Assembly (NCBI RefSeq): GCF_029936995.1
Contig: NZ_JAPYRE010000011.1
Location: forward strand, 1-41,637
Direction of reading: 5' to 3'
Origin: Henriciella sp.
GTDB taxonomy: Bacteria > Pseudomonadota > Alphaproteobacteria > Caulobacterales > Hyphomonadaceae
DNA: 41,637 nucleotides
Shown here: piece by piece, positions 31,148-40,135 of the stretch
Numbering within the stretch: position 1 is the first letter of the stretch
How the letters are laid out: each line of letters starts with the position of its first letter
Made by a program: the position numbers and the translations under genes
Notes under the pieces: generated by a model
Told to the model about the DNA's origin: nothing
The model's database searches: none
The model's input: the letters and a program-made list of their open reading frames with translations, nothing else

Positions 31148-32362
31148 ATGTCAAAAATGTTCAGGAGCCTGCTGGCGACCGCGTTTATGTCGGTTGTGCT
31201 GGCGAAAGGCGCCCACGCCCAGAGCTTCGAGGATCTGGAATCCCGTCTCTGGAGCCACCCGAGCCTGACTGCTCTCGGCTACGAAGCCGAAGCTGATCGC
31301 GAACGCGCCACTGCGGCCACAGCCCTGCCCGATCCGGTGATTTCGGTCGGCATCAACAATTTCCCGATCTTCGATCCGTCATTCGACAGCTACCTGCCGA
31401 CCAACAAGGCAGTCGGCATCCGGCAGCAATTTCCAAGCCTTGCGGGCCGGGAAGCCCGTGCAGGTGAAGCCCGCGCAATGTCGGCACAGACCGAAGCAGT
31501 CCGCGATGCCCGCTACGCCGCATTGCGTGCAGAACTCATCACCCTTCTCGCTGAAAAGAGAAGAATAGCCGAACAGAGAACTTTCGCCGACGCGCGAAAC
31601 GCCAAATATGACGAGCTCACTGGTGTTGTCGAAGCAGAGATCGATGCGGGCCGTCCGGCGGTTTACCGCCTCGCCGAAATCGAGAGTGAGCGCGCAGAGG
31701 TTGCCCGAACGCTTGTCGATCTCGACCGGCAGGAAGCCGAAACCGATGCACAACTCGGCGATCTTGTTGGCCTTGTGCCTTCAACCGGTGTTCCAGCCCT
31801 TAATGAGACAGACTGGTCTGGCGCAGCCCTGGAGTTTCATGCCGTGCGCGTCGCAGATGCCGCTCTGCGGGTCACCGGTTACGGTGTCGATGAGGCACGA
31901 TCGGAATGGAAACCCGAATGGGGCGCCCAACTCACCTATCAACAACGTGATGAAGGCGCGACGTTCGCCGGCGATGACTGGGTCTCCGGCATGGTGACAT
32001 TCACCGTGCCACTCTGGGCGGAAAAGAAACAGGCACCAAATCTGAGGGCTGCAAAAGCCAGGCAGGCCAGCGCCGAACAACGTTATCAGGCCGCAGCGCG
32101 GACGGCAGCAGCCCAGTACGCATCGCAGGATGCGGTCATCAGATCGGCCGCCGCCAGTATCGACGTGCTGAATGGCAAGATCGCCGCTGTCGAGGACGAA
32201 GTCGAGGCGCAGCTGATTACCTATGAGTCCGGTGTCGGTGGCTATGCGCCGATCATCGATGGCGAAATCGCGATCCTGAAACTCCGTGCCGAAATCGAAA
32301 CCGAAAAGGCCCGTAAGGCTTCAGCGATTGCACGCCTCAACGCGCTCCTGGTGACACAATGA
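31148..32362 (+). CDS. cusC: TolC-family outer-membrane factor of the Cus pump (CusC type)
   Basis: This protein forms the outer-membrane exit duct of the RND pump. The 404-residue product has a signal peptide ending near residue 25 (GAHAQS) and long helical repeats rich in Ala, Glu and Arg, as in outer-membrane efflux proteins (for example DAALRVTGYGVDEARSEWKPEWG near 236 and the ITYESGVGGYAPIIDGEIAIL segment near 361). No lipobox Cys is present, unlike E. coli CusC, which is lipid-anchored. The stop overlaps cusB by 4 bases. Assignment to CusC rests on the neighbours. Confidence 0.87.
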   Translation: MSKMFRSLLATAFMSVVLAKGAHAQSFEDLESRLWSHPSLTALGYEAEADRERATAATALPDPVISVGINNFPIFDPSFDSYLPTNKAVGIRQQFPSLAGREARAGEARAMSAQTEAVRDARYAALRAELITLLAEKRRIAEQRTFADARNAKYDELTGVVEAEIDAGRPAVYRLAEIESERAEVARTLVDLDRQEAETDAQLGDLVGLVPSTGVPALNETDWSGAALEFHAVRVADAALRVTGYGVDEARSEWKPEWGAQLTYQQRDEGATFAGDDWVSGMVTFTVPLWAEKKQAPNLRAAKARQASAEQRYQAAARTAAAQYASQDAVIRSAAASIDVLNGKIAAVEDEVEAQLITYESGVGGYAPIIDGEIAILKLRAEIETEKARKASAIARLNALLVTQ

Positions 32363-34221
32363 CAAAGACACTTCTGATCATGGGCGCGGCGTCCGCTACC
32401 CTCTTCCTCACCGCATGCGGCGGATCCACCGGGGCGACCAGCGGCCCGGCCGAAACAATGACCACTGCGGGCGAGACGCAGCAATACACCTGTCCCATGC
32501 ACCCGCATTATATATCGACCGATCCGGACGGCACCTGCCCGATCTGCGGCATGGACCTTGTTCCCGCTGACAAGACGCAGGCACCCGCAGGACAGAAGGG
32601 CGAAATCCTTTACTACAAACACCCCATGGGCAAGCCGGACACCTCGCCTGTCCCGAAGAAGGATTCCATGGGCATGGATTATATCCCGGTCTATGCCGAT
32701 GATGCAGGTTCGGGCGTATCGGTTTCACCTGAGATGATCCAGACCATGGGGATCAGGATGGCCCCGGCAGAAATCAGCGATTTCAGCCGGGTGCTGAGAG
32801 CCTTCGGCACGGTCGAGACCAATGAACGGCTGGAGAATGTGACGGTCTCGCGGCTCGAAGGATGGATCGAGGATCTCGCCGTCAATGCCGAGGGCGACAC
32901 GGTACGTCCCGGCAGCCTTCTCTACCGGGTCTACAGTCCGGACCTTATCGCAGCCCAGAAGGAGTATCTGAACTCTTTCGAAATCGGCAACGAGGCGCGC
33001 ATTGCTTCGGTTCGCCAGCGCCTGCGCTCGCTTGGCATGCAGAATGCCGCCATCGATCGGCTGACAGAAACCCGTCAGGTGATCGAGCGAGTCCCGGTCT
33101 ATGCGGAAGCTGGTGGCACGGTGGCTGAACTCCAGGTCCGCAATGGCGATTATGTCAAACCCGGTACACCGATCCTGCGCTTGCAATCCTATGCCGGTGT
33201 CTGGGTCATTGCTTCGGTGCCGGAGAGCGACCTTCCGCTGGTCGATACGGGCATGCCGGTCCAGCTCGACTTTCCGAGCGCGCCCGATGCGCCTGGCGAT
33301 GGCCGTATCGACTACATCTACCCGACCATAGACCCGAAAACCCGCACAGCCGAGGTCCGGATCGAGGTGGACAATGCCTCTGGCTATCTTCGTCCGGGCG
33401 CATATGCGGACATAAGCCTGAATATCGGGGGCCGCCCGCGGCTGTCGGTTCCCAGTGAAGCTATCCTGCTCGGCAGCGAGGGCGCCCGCGTCGTCATCGC
33501 CGAGGGCAATGGCCGCTTCTCCGGACGCGCGGTCAAAACCGGTATTTCGGCCAATAGCCGGACTGAAATCCTGTCGGGTCTGGAAAGCGGTGACATGGTC
33601 GTTGCCAGCGGGCAGTTCCTGCTCGACAGCGAAGCCAACCTGAAAGAAGGCCTCGCCAAACTGGAGGCACCAGAAGCCACATCAGTCGATCCGGAAACAC
33701 CGCTCTCCGAGATTCCCGTGGACGATCAGGCGCTCGCTGAAATCGATCATTTCACGGACATGGCCCTCTATTTCCACGAGGCCCTGACGGACGATTACGA
33801 TATCGACCCTCTTTTTGTTGACCCGGCAATCGCCCTCGCGCCTGTCCTGCAAAACCGGTTCGCCAATACGAAGCTCACGCCTGTCATACAGGCATCGGAA
33901 GCCGCGCTGGTTGCCGCCCGCAACTCCAGCGGCGAAAACGCCCTCGCCACACACCTCGCCCAACTCGTGAGTGCACTCAAACCCTGGCTGCTGGAAGGCG
34001 CCCCCCAACATTACCGCGACGCCGGCCTCACGCTTTATCGCGACAAGGCAACCGGACATTACTGGCTTCAGGAAAATGGCGCAGTATCCAATCCCTACAG
34101 CGCAGATGGGGAAGAAAAGATCGACTGGCCTGACCCGATGGCCGGTATGCCGATGAACACCAATGGCAACGAAACCGGCTCTGACCAAGCCTCCAACAAT
34201 TCGGAGGACGGACATGACTGA
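32359..34221 (+). CDS. cusB: RND periplasmic adaptor CusB with metal-binding module
   Basis: CusB links the CusA pump to the outer-membrane duct and passes Cu(I)/Ag(I). The 620-residue protein begins with a lipoprotein-type signal (TLFLTAC, Cys21). Next comes a TRASH-like module YTCPMHPHYIST...CPICGMDLVPAD near residues 37-66, the same kind as in the copper ATPase, and a second stretch YYKHPMGKPDTSP. The adaptor core (lipoyl, hairpin and barrel domains) runs from about 105 to 435, with GWIEDLAVNAEGDTV and PSEAILLGSEGARVVIAEG. Residues about 455-600 resemble a DUF3347-like helical extension, which is found in CusB-like proteins of several phyla. The stop overlaps cusA by 8 bases. Confidence 0.93.
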   Translation: MTKTLLIMGAASATLFLTACGGSTGATSGPAETMTTAGETQQYTCPMHPHYISTDPDGTCPICGMDLVPADKTQAPAGQKGEILYYKHPMGKPDTSPVPKKDSMGMDYIPVYADDAGSGVSVSPEMIQTMGIRMAPAEISDFSRVLRAFGTVETNERLENVTVSRLEGWIEDLAVNAEGDTVRPGSLLYRVYSPDLIAAQKEYLNSFEIGNEARIASVRQRLRSLGMQNAAIDRLTETRQVIERVPVYAEAGGTVAELQVRNGDYVKPGTPILRLQSYAGVWVIASVPESDLPLVDTGMPVQLDFPSAPDAPGDGRIDYIYPTIDPKTRTAEVRIEVDNASGYLRPGAYADISLNIGGRPRLSVPSEAILLGSEGARVVIAEGNGRFSGRAVKTGISANSRTEILSGLESGDMVVASGQFLLDSEANLKEGLAKLEAPEATSVDPETPLSEIPVDDQALAEIDHFTDMALYFHEALTDDYDIDPLFVDPAIALAPVLQNRFANTKLTPVIQASEAALVAARNSSGENALATHLAQLVSALKPWLLEGAPQHYRDAGLTLYRDKATGHYWLQENGAVSNPYSADGEEKIDWPDPMAGMPMNTNGNETGSDQASNNSEDGHD

Positions 34222-37200
34222 GCATAATTCAGAAGAACTGGCCGGGCACGACCCTTCAAAGTCCTGGGTTGCGAAACTCATTTCCTGGTCTGTGTATAAT
34301 CAGCTCATCGTCCTGATGCTGGCCGCCGCGCTGGCTGTGACGGGCTGGATGGCCATTCAGCGCACACCCTTGGATGCCGTACCGGACCTCACCGATACAC
34401 AGGTCATCATCCGGACCGATTTTCCGGGACAGAGCCCGCAGATCGTCGAGGATCTCGTCACCTATCCCCTCTCCACCAACCTTCTCGGCCTGCCGAGGAC
34501 AAAGGATGTCCGCGGCTCATCCATGTTCGGGACCAGCTTTGTCTATGTGATCTTTGAAGACGATGTCGACATGTACTGGGCCCGTTCACGTGTTCTGGAA
34601 GCGCTTTCCCGGCTGGGGTCGGACTTGCCGGACGGGGCTGTGCCTCAGATCGGGCCTGACGCAACAGGCGTCGGCTGGGTCTACCAGTATGCCCTGGTCG
34701 ACAAGACGGGCAACACCGATCTCGCCGAATTGCGCTCGCTGCAGGACTGGTTTCTGAAGCTCGAACTTGCCGGTGTGGAAGGGGTCGCCGAAGTCGCTTC
34801 CGTCGGCGGCTTTGTCCGCGAATATCAGGTCCTTCTCGATCCCAATCGTCTGCGTAGTTACGACCTGTCGATCACCCGTATCCGTGACGCCGTTCGTGCA
34901 GCCTCGAGCGAGGTCGGCGGCCGCGTGCTCGAACAGGGTGAAACCGAATATGTGATCCGCTCATCGGGCTATGTCGACGAGAAACCCGATCTCGAACAGG
35001 TCGTTGTCAAGGCCGAAGACGGCACGCCCGTGCAGTTGAGTGATGTGGCCCGGATCGTAGAAGGCCCGGCGCTGCGGCGCGGCATCGTCGAGCTCAATGG
35101 TGAGGGTGAAACCGTTTCCGGAATCGTCGTGATGCGCGATGGCGAGAATGCACTCTCGGTAATCGACCGTGTGAAGGAGAAACTCGACAGTCTCCAGCGC
35201 GGCCTGCCTGAAGGCGTCGAGATCGTCACTGTCTATGACCGTGCGCCGCTCATCGAAGGCTCTGTCGACTATCTGAAAGACAAGCTGATCGAGGAAGGAA
35301 TCGCGGTCGCGCTGGTTATCCTGATCTTTCTCCTGCATGTGCGCTCGTCTCTGGTCGCCATCATCACCCTGCCGCTGGGGGTGCTCGGGGCTTTCCTTAT
35401 CATGTCCTGGCAGGGGGTCACCGCGAACATCATGTCGCTTGGCGGCATTGCCATCGCAATCGGCGCAATGGTCGACGCCGCGATCGTGCTCGTCGAGAAT
35501 GCCAGCCGGAGGCTGGCGGACCTCGGACCGAAGCCCGATCCCAGAGTGCGCCGTCAGGCCCTTGTCGAGTCCGCGCAGGAAGTCGGTCCCGGCATTTTCT
35601 TCTCCCTCCTGATTATCACCGTATCCTTCCTTCCGGTTTTCGCCCTGACCGGCCAGAGCTTCCGTCTTTTCAGTCCGCTTGCCTACACCAAGACCTATGC
35701 GATGGCGTTTGCCGCCATCCTGTCGGTGACCCTCGTCCCGGTCCTGATGCTCTATCTGATGCGGGGCCGGTTCCGGCGTGAAGAGGCCAACCCTCTAAAT
35801 GCCTTCTTCGTCTGGGCCTACAAGCCGGTGCTCCACCTGGCCTTGCGGTTCAAGTGGGTCACGGTCGCCGTTGCGCTAGCGCTCACGGCAAGCGTCATTG
35901 TGCCGGTCCAGCGGATCGGCTCGGAGTTCATGCCAGCCCTCTATGAAGGCGAACTTCTCTACATGCCAACCACCCTGCCCGGCGTATCCTCAACCAAGAT
36001 GCGCGAAATCCTCGGCCAGACGAACCGGGTGATCGAAACCGTGCCGGAAGTGGAGCGTGTCTTCGGCAAGGCGGGCCGCGCCGATACAGCAACCGATCCG
36101 GCGCCTCTGACCATGATCGAGACATGGATCAAGCTCAAACCCAAAGAAGACTGGCGGCCTGGCATAACGGTCGATGACATCACTGATGAACTCGATGCGA
36201 AACTGCAGATGCCCGGCCTCGTCAATTCATGGGGTTACCCGATCAAGATCCGCATGGACATGGTTTCGACAGGCGTGCGTACGCCTATCGGAATCAAGGT
36301 TACGGGCGATGATCTGACAGAAATCGAGACCATTGCCCGGGACATTGAATCGGCCGTTTCGGAGGTTCCCGGAACACGCTCGGCCTTCGCCGACCGGGTC
36401 ATGGGCGGCAAGTATCTGGAGGTCACGCCTGACCGCGGCGAACTCGCCCGGCGCAATATCGACATGGCTGTGTTCCAGTCCGTGGTCCAGACGGCCCTTG
36501 GCGGAATGACCCTGTCCCAGTCGGTCGAGGGCCGCGAACGCTATGATATCATCCTGCGCTATGACAGGCCGTATCGCGAGACCGTTGGCGACCTGCAGGA
36601 GATACTCGTGCCCGCACCGAGCGGAGCACACATTCCACTCAGCGAACTGGCCGACATCTCCTATACCGAAGGCCCACCGATGATCCGTTCGGAGAATGCC
36701 CGCCTGACCGGCTGGGTTTTCGTCGATATCGCCGACCGGGACATGGGCAGCTATGTGGCAGAGGCCAGGCAGGTGATTGCCGAGGCAGTCGACCTGCCTG
36801 CCGGCTATGCGGTGGAGTTCTCCGGCCAGTATGAACAGATGCAGGCCGCCAATGCGCGGCTTAAGATTGCCATTCCGGCCGCCATCGCGCTCATCTTCCT
36901 GCTCCTGATGCTGCATTTCGGGAGGGTAGACCGGACCCTGATCATCATGGCCAGCCTGCCATTCGGCCTGATCGGCGGGATGTGGGCTGTCTGGCTGGCC
37001 GGCTATAATCTGTCCGTGGCCGTGGCCGTTGGCTTCATCGCGCTCGGCGGCATCGCTGTCGAGACCGCCGTTGTCATGCTGCTCTATATCGATAGCGAAG
37101 TCCGCAAGGCGAAGCCTTCCGACAGGCCCCAGCTTTTCGCAGCTGTCAGCAAGGGGGCGGCGATGCGGGTCAGGCCGAAACTCATGACGGTCACGACCAT

Positions 37201-37429
37201 CTTCGCAGGCCTTGCGCCGATCTTTCTGACCGATGGTCTCGGGTCGGATGTCATGCGCCGGATCGCCCTGCCCATGCTTGGTGGCATGGCCTCCACACTC
37301 GTCCTGACCCTGATCGTGATCCCCGCCATCTATTACATCCGGGTCGGATTACAGCTCCCATCAGATCGCCACCCGGCCGAACCGGATGACCGGTCCGGCT
37401 CATTCACCCCCAAAGGAGAAACCTCATGA
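34214..37429 (+). CDS. cusA: Cu(I)/Ag(I) efflux RND pump CusA
   Basis: CusA is the proton-driven inner-membrane pump of the tripartite exporter. The ATG at 34214 has GGAGG 6 bases upstream and gives 1071 residues (family about 1045). Twelve helices and two large periplasmic loops are present. The three Met of the E. coli CusA copper site have counterparts: Met584 in LLYMPTTLPG, Met634 in PAPLTMIETW and Met683 in MDMVSTGVRTPIG, placing it in the HME4 (Cu/Ag) group and not the Zn/Co/Cd CzcA group. The TM4 proton relay segment IAIAIGAMVDAAIVLVENA with Asp is intact. The stop overlaps the next small gene as ATGA. Confidence 0.97.
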   Translation: MTEHNSEELAGHDPSKSWVAKLISWSVYNQLIVLMLAAALAVTGWMAIQRTPLDAVPDLTDTQVIIRTDFPGQSPQIVEDLVTYPLSTNLLGLPRTKDVRGSSMFGTSFVYVIFEDDVDMYWARSRVLEALSRLGSDLPDGAVPQIGPDATGVGWVYQYALVDKTGNTDLAELRSLQDWFLKLELAGVEGVAEVASVGGFVREYQVLLDPNRLRSYDLSITRIRDAVRAASSEVGGRVLEQGETEYVIRSSGYVDEKPDLEQVVVKAEDGTPVQLSDVARIVEGPALRRGIVELNGEGETVSGIVVMRDGENALSVIDRVKEKLDSLQRGLPEGVEIVTVYDRAPLIEGSVDYLKDKLIEEGIAVALVILIFLLHVRSSLVAIITLPLGVLGAFLIMSWQGVTANIMSLGGIAIAIGAMVDAAIVLVENASRRLADLGPKPDPRVRRQALVESAQEVGPGIFFSLLIITVSFLPVFALTGQSFRLFSPLAYTKTYAMAFAAILSVTLVPVLMLYLMRGRFRREEANPLNAFFVWAYKPVLHLALRFKWVTVAVALALTASVIVPVQRIGSEFMPALYEGELLYMPTTLPGVSSTKMREILGQTNRVIETVPEVERVFGKAGRADTATDPAPLTMIETWIKLKPKEDWRPGITVDDITDELDAKLQMPGLVNSWGYPIKIRMDMVSTGVRTPIGIKVTGDDLTEIETIARDIESAVSEVPGTRSAFADRVMGGKYLEVTPDRGELARRNIDMAVFQSVVQTALGGMTLSQSVEGRERYDIILRYDRPYRETVGDLQEILVPAPSGAHIPLSELADISYTEGPPMIRSENARLTGWVFVDIADRDMGSYVAEARQVIAEAVDLPAGYAVEFSGQYEQMQAANARLKIAIPAAIALIFLLLMLHFGRVDRTLIIMASLPFGLIGGMWAVWLAGYNLSVAVAVGFIALGGIAVETAVVMLLYIDSEVRKAKPSDRPQLFAAVSKGAAMRVRPKLMTVTTIFAGLAPIFLTDGLGSDVMRRIALPMLGGMASTLVLTLIVIPAIYYIRVGLQLPSDRHPAEPDDRSGSFTPKGETS

Positions 37430-37641
37430 CCAGACACTTACTGAAAATATCGCTTGTCATCCCACTACTAACGGGTGGGGCGCTCCTGCCAGCCGCCGCA
37501 CAGGAGCGTGCACCAGACAGGATGATGATGGATGGCGGCATGATGGGCTGCGGCCTGTTCGGCATGATCCTCATGCTGCTTGCCGTGCTTCTCCTCGTCC
37601 TCGGGATCGCTGCTCTCATCAAATATCTGAGATCGAAATAG
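37426..37641 (+). CDS. Met-rich small membrane protein following cusA
   Basis: The 71-residue protein starts at the ATG that overlaps the cusA stop. A signal peptide ends near residue 25 (PAAAQE), followed by a short Met-rich stretch (DRMMMDGGMMGCG) and one membrane helix (about residues 44-65), ending KYLRSK. The Met cluster with a Cys is a plausible Cu(I) site at the outer face of the membrane. Similar tiny Met-rich proteins occur in metal-efflux operons (SHOCT-like without the C-terminal motif). It may help assemble or feed CusA; no family name is certain. Confidence 0.75.
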   Translation: MTRHLLKISLVIPLLTGGALLPAAAQERAPDRMMMDGGMMGCGLFGMILMLLAVLLLVLGIAALIKYLRSK

Positions 37642-37736
37642 TCCCACGCATCCATTCACCCCATTCCCCCGTCCCGGCGCGCATCGGGGGCACCTGTTGA
37701 AAGCCGCGTCAGACCACTCAACGAAGGAACGAAACG

Positions 37737-38246
37737 ATGAACAATCTGATCAGAAAAACGACAGCAACAGGCGCAATTATGGCATTTGCGCTTATCGGCC
37801 CGGCCCTCGCCCAGGAAGCCGACATGAAAATGGACAATATGAAAGATAAAGGCATGTCCGGCATGAGTTGCTGCGACGGGATGGCCCCCGGCTTCGGCAC
37901 CATCAACAGTGTCGATCTCGAAGCCGGAACCGTCAATATTTCGCACGATCCGATCAAGAAGATCGGCTGGGGTGAGATGACCATGGATTTCGATGTCGGA
38001 GACATGGTCGCGCTCGATAAGTTCGAGAAGGGCGACAATGTCCATTTCATGCTCAGGGAAGACGGCAGCGAAACCTACAACATCGCCATGATGATGCCGA
38101 TCGGGGGCGATCCGGACGCCTTCAAGCAATCCATGATGGCGATGATGCAAGGCAGCAGCATGATGGGCAGTGGAATGATGGGCTGCGACGGAATGGGCGA
38201 ATCTGAGTCCATGTCCGGCAAGGACCATAGTGACGCCGACCACTAG
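37737..38246 (+). CDS. cusF: Periplasmic CusF-like copper chaperone with Met-rich tail
   Basis: CusF hands Cu(I) to CusB in the periplasm. The 169-residue protein has a signal peptide ending near residue 25 (GPALAQE), then a Met/Lys/Asp-rich linker (MKMDNMKDKGMSGMSCCDGM). The CusF OB-fold follows with NISHDPIKKIGWGEMTMDF near residues 62-80: the His, Trp, Met and Met ligands of E. coli CusF (H36, W44, M47, M49) are all present in the right order. A long C-terminal Met/Ser/Gly tail (QGSSMMGSGMMGCDGMG) is an addition not seen in E. coli CusF and may store more copper. GAAGGA lies upstream of the ATG. Confidence 0.92.
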   Translation: MNNLIRKTTATGAIMAFALIGPALAQEADMKMDNMKDKGMSGMSCCDGMAPGFGTINSVDLEAGTVNISHDPIKKIGWGEMTMDFDVGDMVALDKFEKGDNVHFMLREDGSETYNIAMMMPIGGDPDAFKQSMMAMMQGSSMMGSGMMGCDGMGESESMSGKDHSDADH

Positions 38247-38278
38247 GTGTGCCGGAAACGAACCCATAGCAAACGAAC

Positions 38279-38307
38279 GTTCCGGCTGCGGCCCACAGCC
38301 GGAACGC
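38279..38307 (+). repeat. Strong hairpin between the two cusF-like genes
   Basis: CGTTCCGGCTG (38279-38289) and CAGCCGGAACG (38297-38307) are perfect 11-base arms around a 7-base loop. No T-tract follows, so it is either a partial terminator or an RNA-stabilising stem that sets different levels for the upstream cus genes and the downstream lipoprotein gene. Confidence 0.6.
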
Positions 38308-38340
38308 CTGTACCTGCAACCTACTCACCAGGAAAGTCAC

Positions 38341-38772
38341 ATGACACAAGGAATTCTGAGTACCTTCCTGCTGCTAGGCTCCATTGCCCTGACAGCCTGC
38401 AGCGACCCCGAAAGTACGACCTCTCGCGTATCCGGCAATGCGGACCTGACCCGTCCAGAACCGGTGCAGAACGCGGAGGATACCAGCGATGGCGAAACAG
38501 GGCGTGCCACTGGCACGATCACATCCCTTGATCACGGCGGCGACCGGGTCACGATCGATCACGGCCCCTTCGAAGGAATCGGCATGGGTGCCATGACCAT
38601 GAGTTTTGACATGATGGGCGGTGCTGATCTGACAGGCCTCACTGAAGGTGAGCAAGTAACCTTCAGGGTCAAGCGCGGCCGAGATGGATCTTACCGTGTG
38701 ATGGAGATCTGCAGCATCGCCGCGAACGGCCCCAGCTGCCTGGGCCCTCAAGCACGTACGCCGGATCACTAA
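38341..38772 (+). CDS. CusF-like copper-binding lipoprotein
   Basis: The 143-residue protein begins at the ATG 38341, just after the AGGAAAG site, with a lipoprotein signal MTQGILSTFLLLGSIALTAC (lipobox LTAC). Residues about 58-110 form a second CusF-type OB-fold: VTIDHGPFEGIGMGAMTMSFDM has the His and the two Met ligands, but the Trp of CusF is replaced by Met. The stacking Trp normally shields the copper from oxidation, so this variant may bind copper differently. It is anchored to a membrane, unlike its soluble neighbour. It forms the end of the cus cluster. Confidence 0.87.
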   Translation: MTQGILSTFLLLGSIALTACSDPESTTSRVSGNADLTRPEPVQNAEDTSDGETGRATGTITSLDHGGDRVTIDHGPFEGIGMGAMTMSFDMMGGADLTGLTEGEQVTFRVKRGRDGSYRVMEICSIAANGPSCLGPQARTPDH

Positions 38773-38820
38773 TGCGCACGCTCCGGTGCCATCCTCAATC
38801 GCGCTACGGGAATGAACACA

Positions 38821-39552
38821 ATGACAAGAACGAAAATAACACAAACATTGAAAGAGGATGGTCTGCCCGGCCTTATACGCCGCGTTCATGCTGGCCTCGT
38901 CTTCAGATACCATGAGATCTATAATTCAAGGTTCGACAAGGCACATGCGATAGACACAAGAACCTCTGTCGCTCTTGAAACGCTTGATTTTGAGCACCGC
39001 CACAAATCCCATGCAATCGACTATGAGCCGACCCCGATAAAACTGGTCGAGGCACTGCTGAAACCCAGCCATGTTCGCGCCCGTTCAACAACATTTCTGG
39101 ATCTGGGATGTGGTAAGGGACGCGTTCTGCTCAAGGCGGCAGAGCTCGGGTTCGATCAACTGGTCGGTGTGGAGTTCGCCAGCGAAATCGCTGATACGGC
39201 GAGACAGAATCTCGAGCAGGTCTTCAAATCGTCGACCGGGGTATCGTGGACGGTCGTCAGCCAGGATGCGGCCACCTACAGCCCGCCCAGGAGTGATCTG
39301 GTCATCTTTCTGTATAACCCTTTCACGCACCCCGTAATGGAAGGGGTCGTAAACTGGATCGAAGCTCACATTGATCGCGGCTATCGCGTCGAAGTCATCT
39401 ACTACAATTCACAGTGCCGATCATTATTTGACGACTGCAACCGGTTGAAGGCGGTACCGTTTCCATGGCTCGCAAAACTCCAGTTACGCTTCCTGAGCTG
39501 GCACGCCGCCGCCAAATATGTATCCGTCGCGGGTCCCGGAGATGACGTGTAA
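38821..39552 (+). CDS. Class I SAM-dependent methyltransferase
   Basis: The protein has about 243 residues from the ATG 38821 (an ATG at 38812 is too close to the GGGA site). The Rossmann-type SAM pocket is clear: TFLDLGCGKGRVLLKAAELG near residue 84, followed by the acidic GVEFASEIADTARQNLE at the end of strand 2, and a DLVIFLYNPFTHPVM segment near 159 as motif IV. The target is unknown; the NPF core in motif IV is the pattern seen in N- or C-methylating enzymes, but this is a weak hint. It is separated from the cus cluster by 48 bases and has no obvious metal link. Codon use looks like that of its neighbours. Confidence 0.85.
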   Translation: MTRTKITQTLKEDGLPGLIRRVHAGLVFRYHEIYNSRFDKAHAIDTRTSVALETLDFEHRHKSHAIDYEPTPIKLVEALLKPSHVRARSTTFLDLGCGKGRVLLKAAELGFDQLVGVEFASEIADTARQNLEQVFKSSTGVSWTVVSQDAATYSPPRSDLVIFLYNPFTHPVMEGVVNWIEAHIDRGYRVEVIYYNSQCRSLFDDCNRLKAVPFPWLAKLQLRFLSWHAAAKYVSVAGPGDDV

Positions 39553-39736
39553 TGAGGAAAGGAGGACCTGTCTGTGTCGACATCCTTCCTTCCGCTAGTC
39601 TCGGGCACAGCTCTATGCTGGATATGGATTGAGTGTATTGCCCGAACATCCCGTTCAACACCTTTTCCCAAACTGTCAGCACTTGCCAGAGGGCCTGCGC
39701 CGCCAGTTTGTAACCCGCATGCGAAGCCTGGATCGT
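39553..39736. other. Spacer between methyltransferase and YnfA-like gene
   Basis: These 184 bases hold no convincing gene. The two flanking genes converge here. Short open frames on both strands show no recognisable motif. A purine-rich run (39555-39565) and a pyrimidine-rich run (39581-39591) are partly complementary and may form an imperfect stem acting as terminator. Confidence 0.35.
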
Positions 39737-40075
39737 TCAGACGGGCATACGTGGTCCAAGAACAATAATCGCCGCCCCGGTCAGACAGGTTACCACACCT
39801 ATCATATCCCAGCGATCGGGTCGTACGCCTTCAACGGTCCACAGCCAGATGAGGGAGGTGGTTATATAGACACCGCCATAGGCCGCATAGGCGCGTCCGG
39901 CTGCGGACGTCTCGACCAGCGTCAACAACCATGCAAATACCATGAGAGATGCAATCCCCGGCACGAGCCATAGTGCGGACTTCCCGAGCCGCAGCCAGGC
40001 CCAGAATGCAAAACAACCCGCGATCTCGGCGACCGCAGCGCCGATATAGATCATAAATGTCATTCGAATATCCAT
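39737..40075 (-). CDS. YnfA/UPF0060 family small membrane protein
   Basis: The 112-residue protein has four hydrophobic helices and the UPF0060 hallmarks: an early [41 protein letters not shown] near residue 65, and D-R-W-D in [21 protein letters not shown]. Members are related to small multidrug resistance transporters, and some are found in mercury and other metal clusters. Substrate is not established. It lies 60 bases downstream of merA on the same strand and is probably co-transcribed. Confidence 0.92.
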   Translation of the reverse strand: MDIRMTFMIYIGAAVAEIAGCFAFWAWLRLGKSALWLVPGIASLMVFAWLLTLVETSAAGRAYAAYGGVYITTSLIWLWTVEGVRPDRWDMIGVVTCLTGAAIIVLGPRMPV

Positions 40076-40135
40076 GTCAGTGACGTTATCGGATCTGGGA
40101 GGCTGGCGAGACCTGGCTGTCGTTCAGAGCCGGTC

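Noticed and set aside
39574..39973. Short plus-strand frames between the methyltransferase and YnfA-like genes
   Set aside because: They overlap the YnfA-like gene on the other strand and show no family motif or ribosome site.
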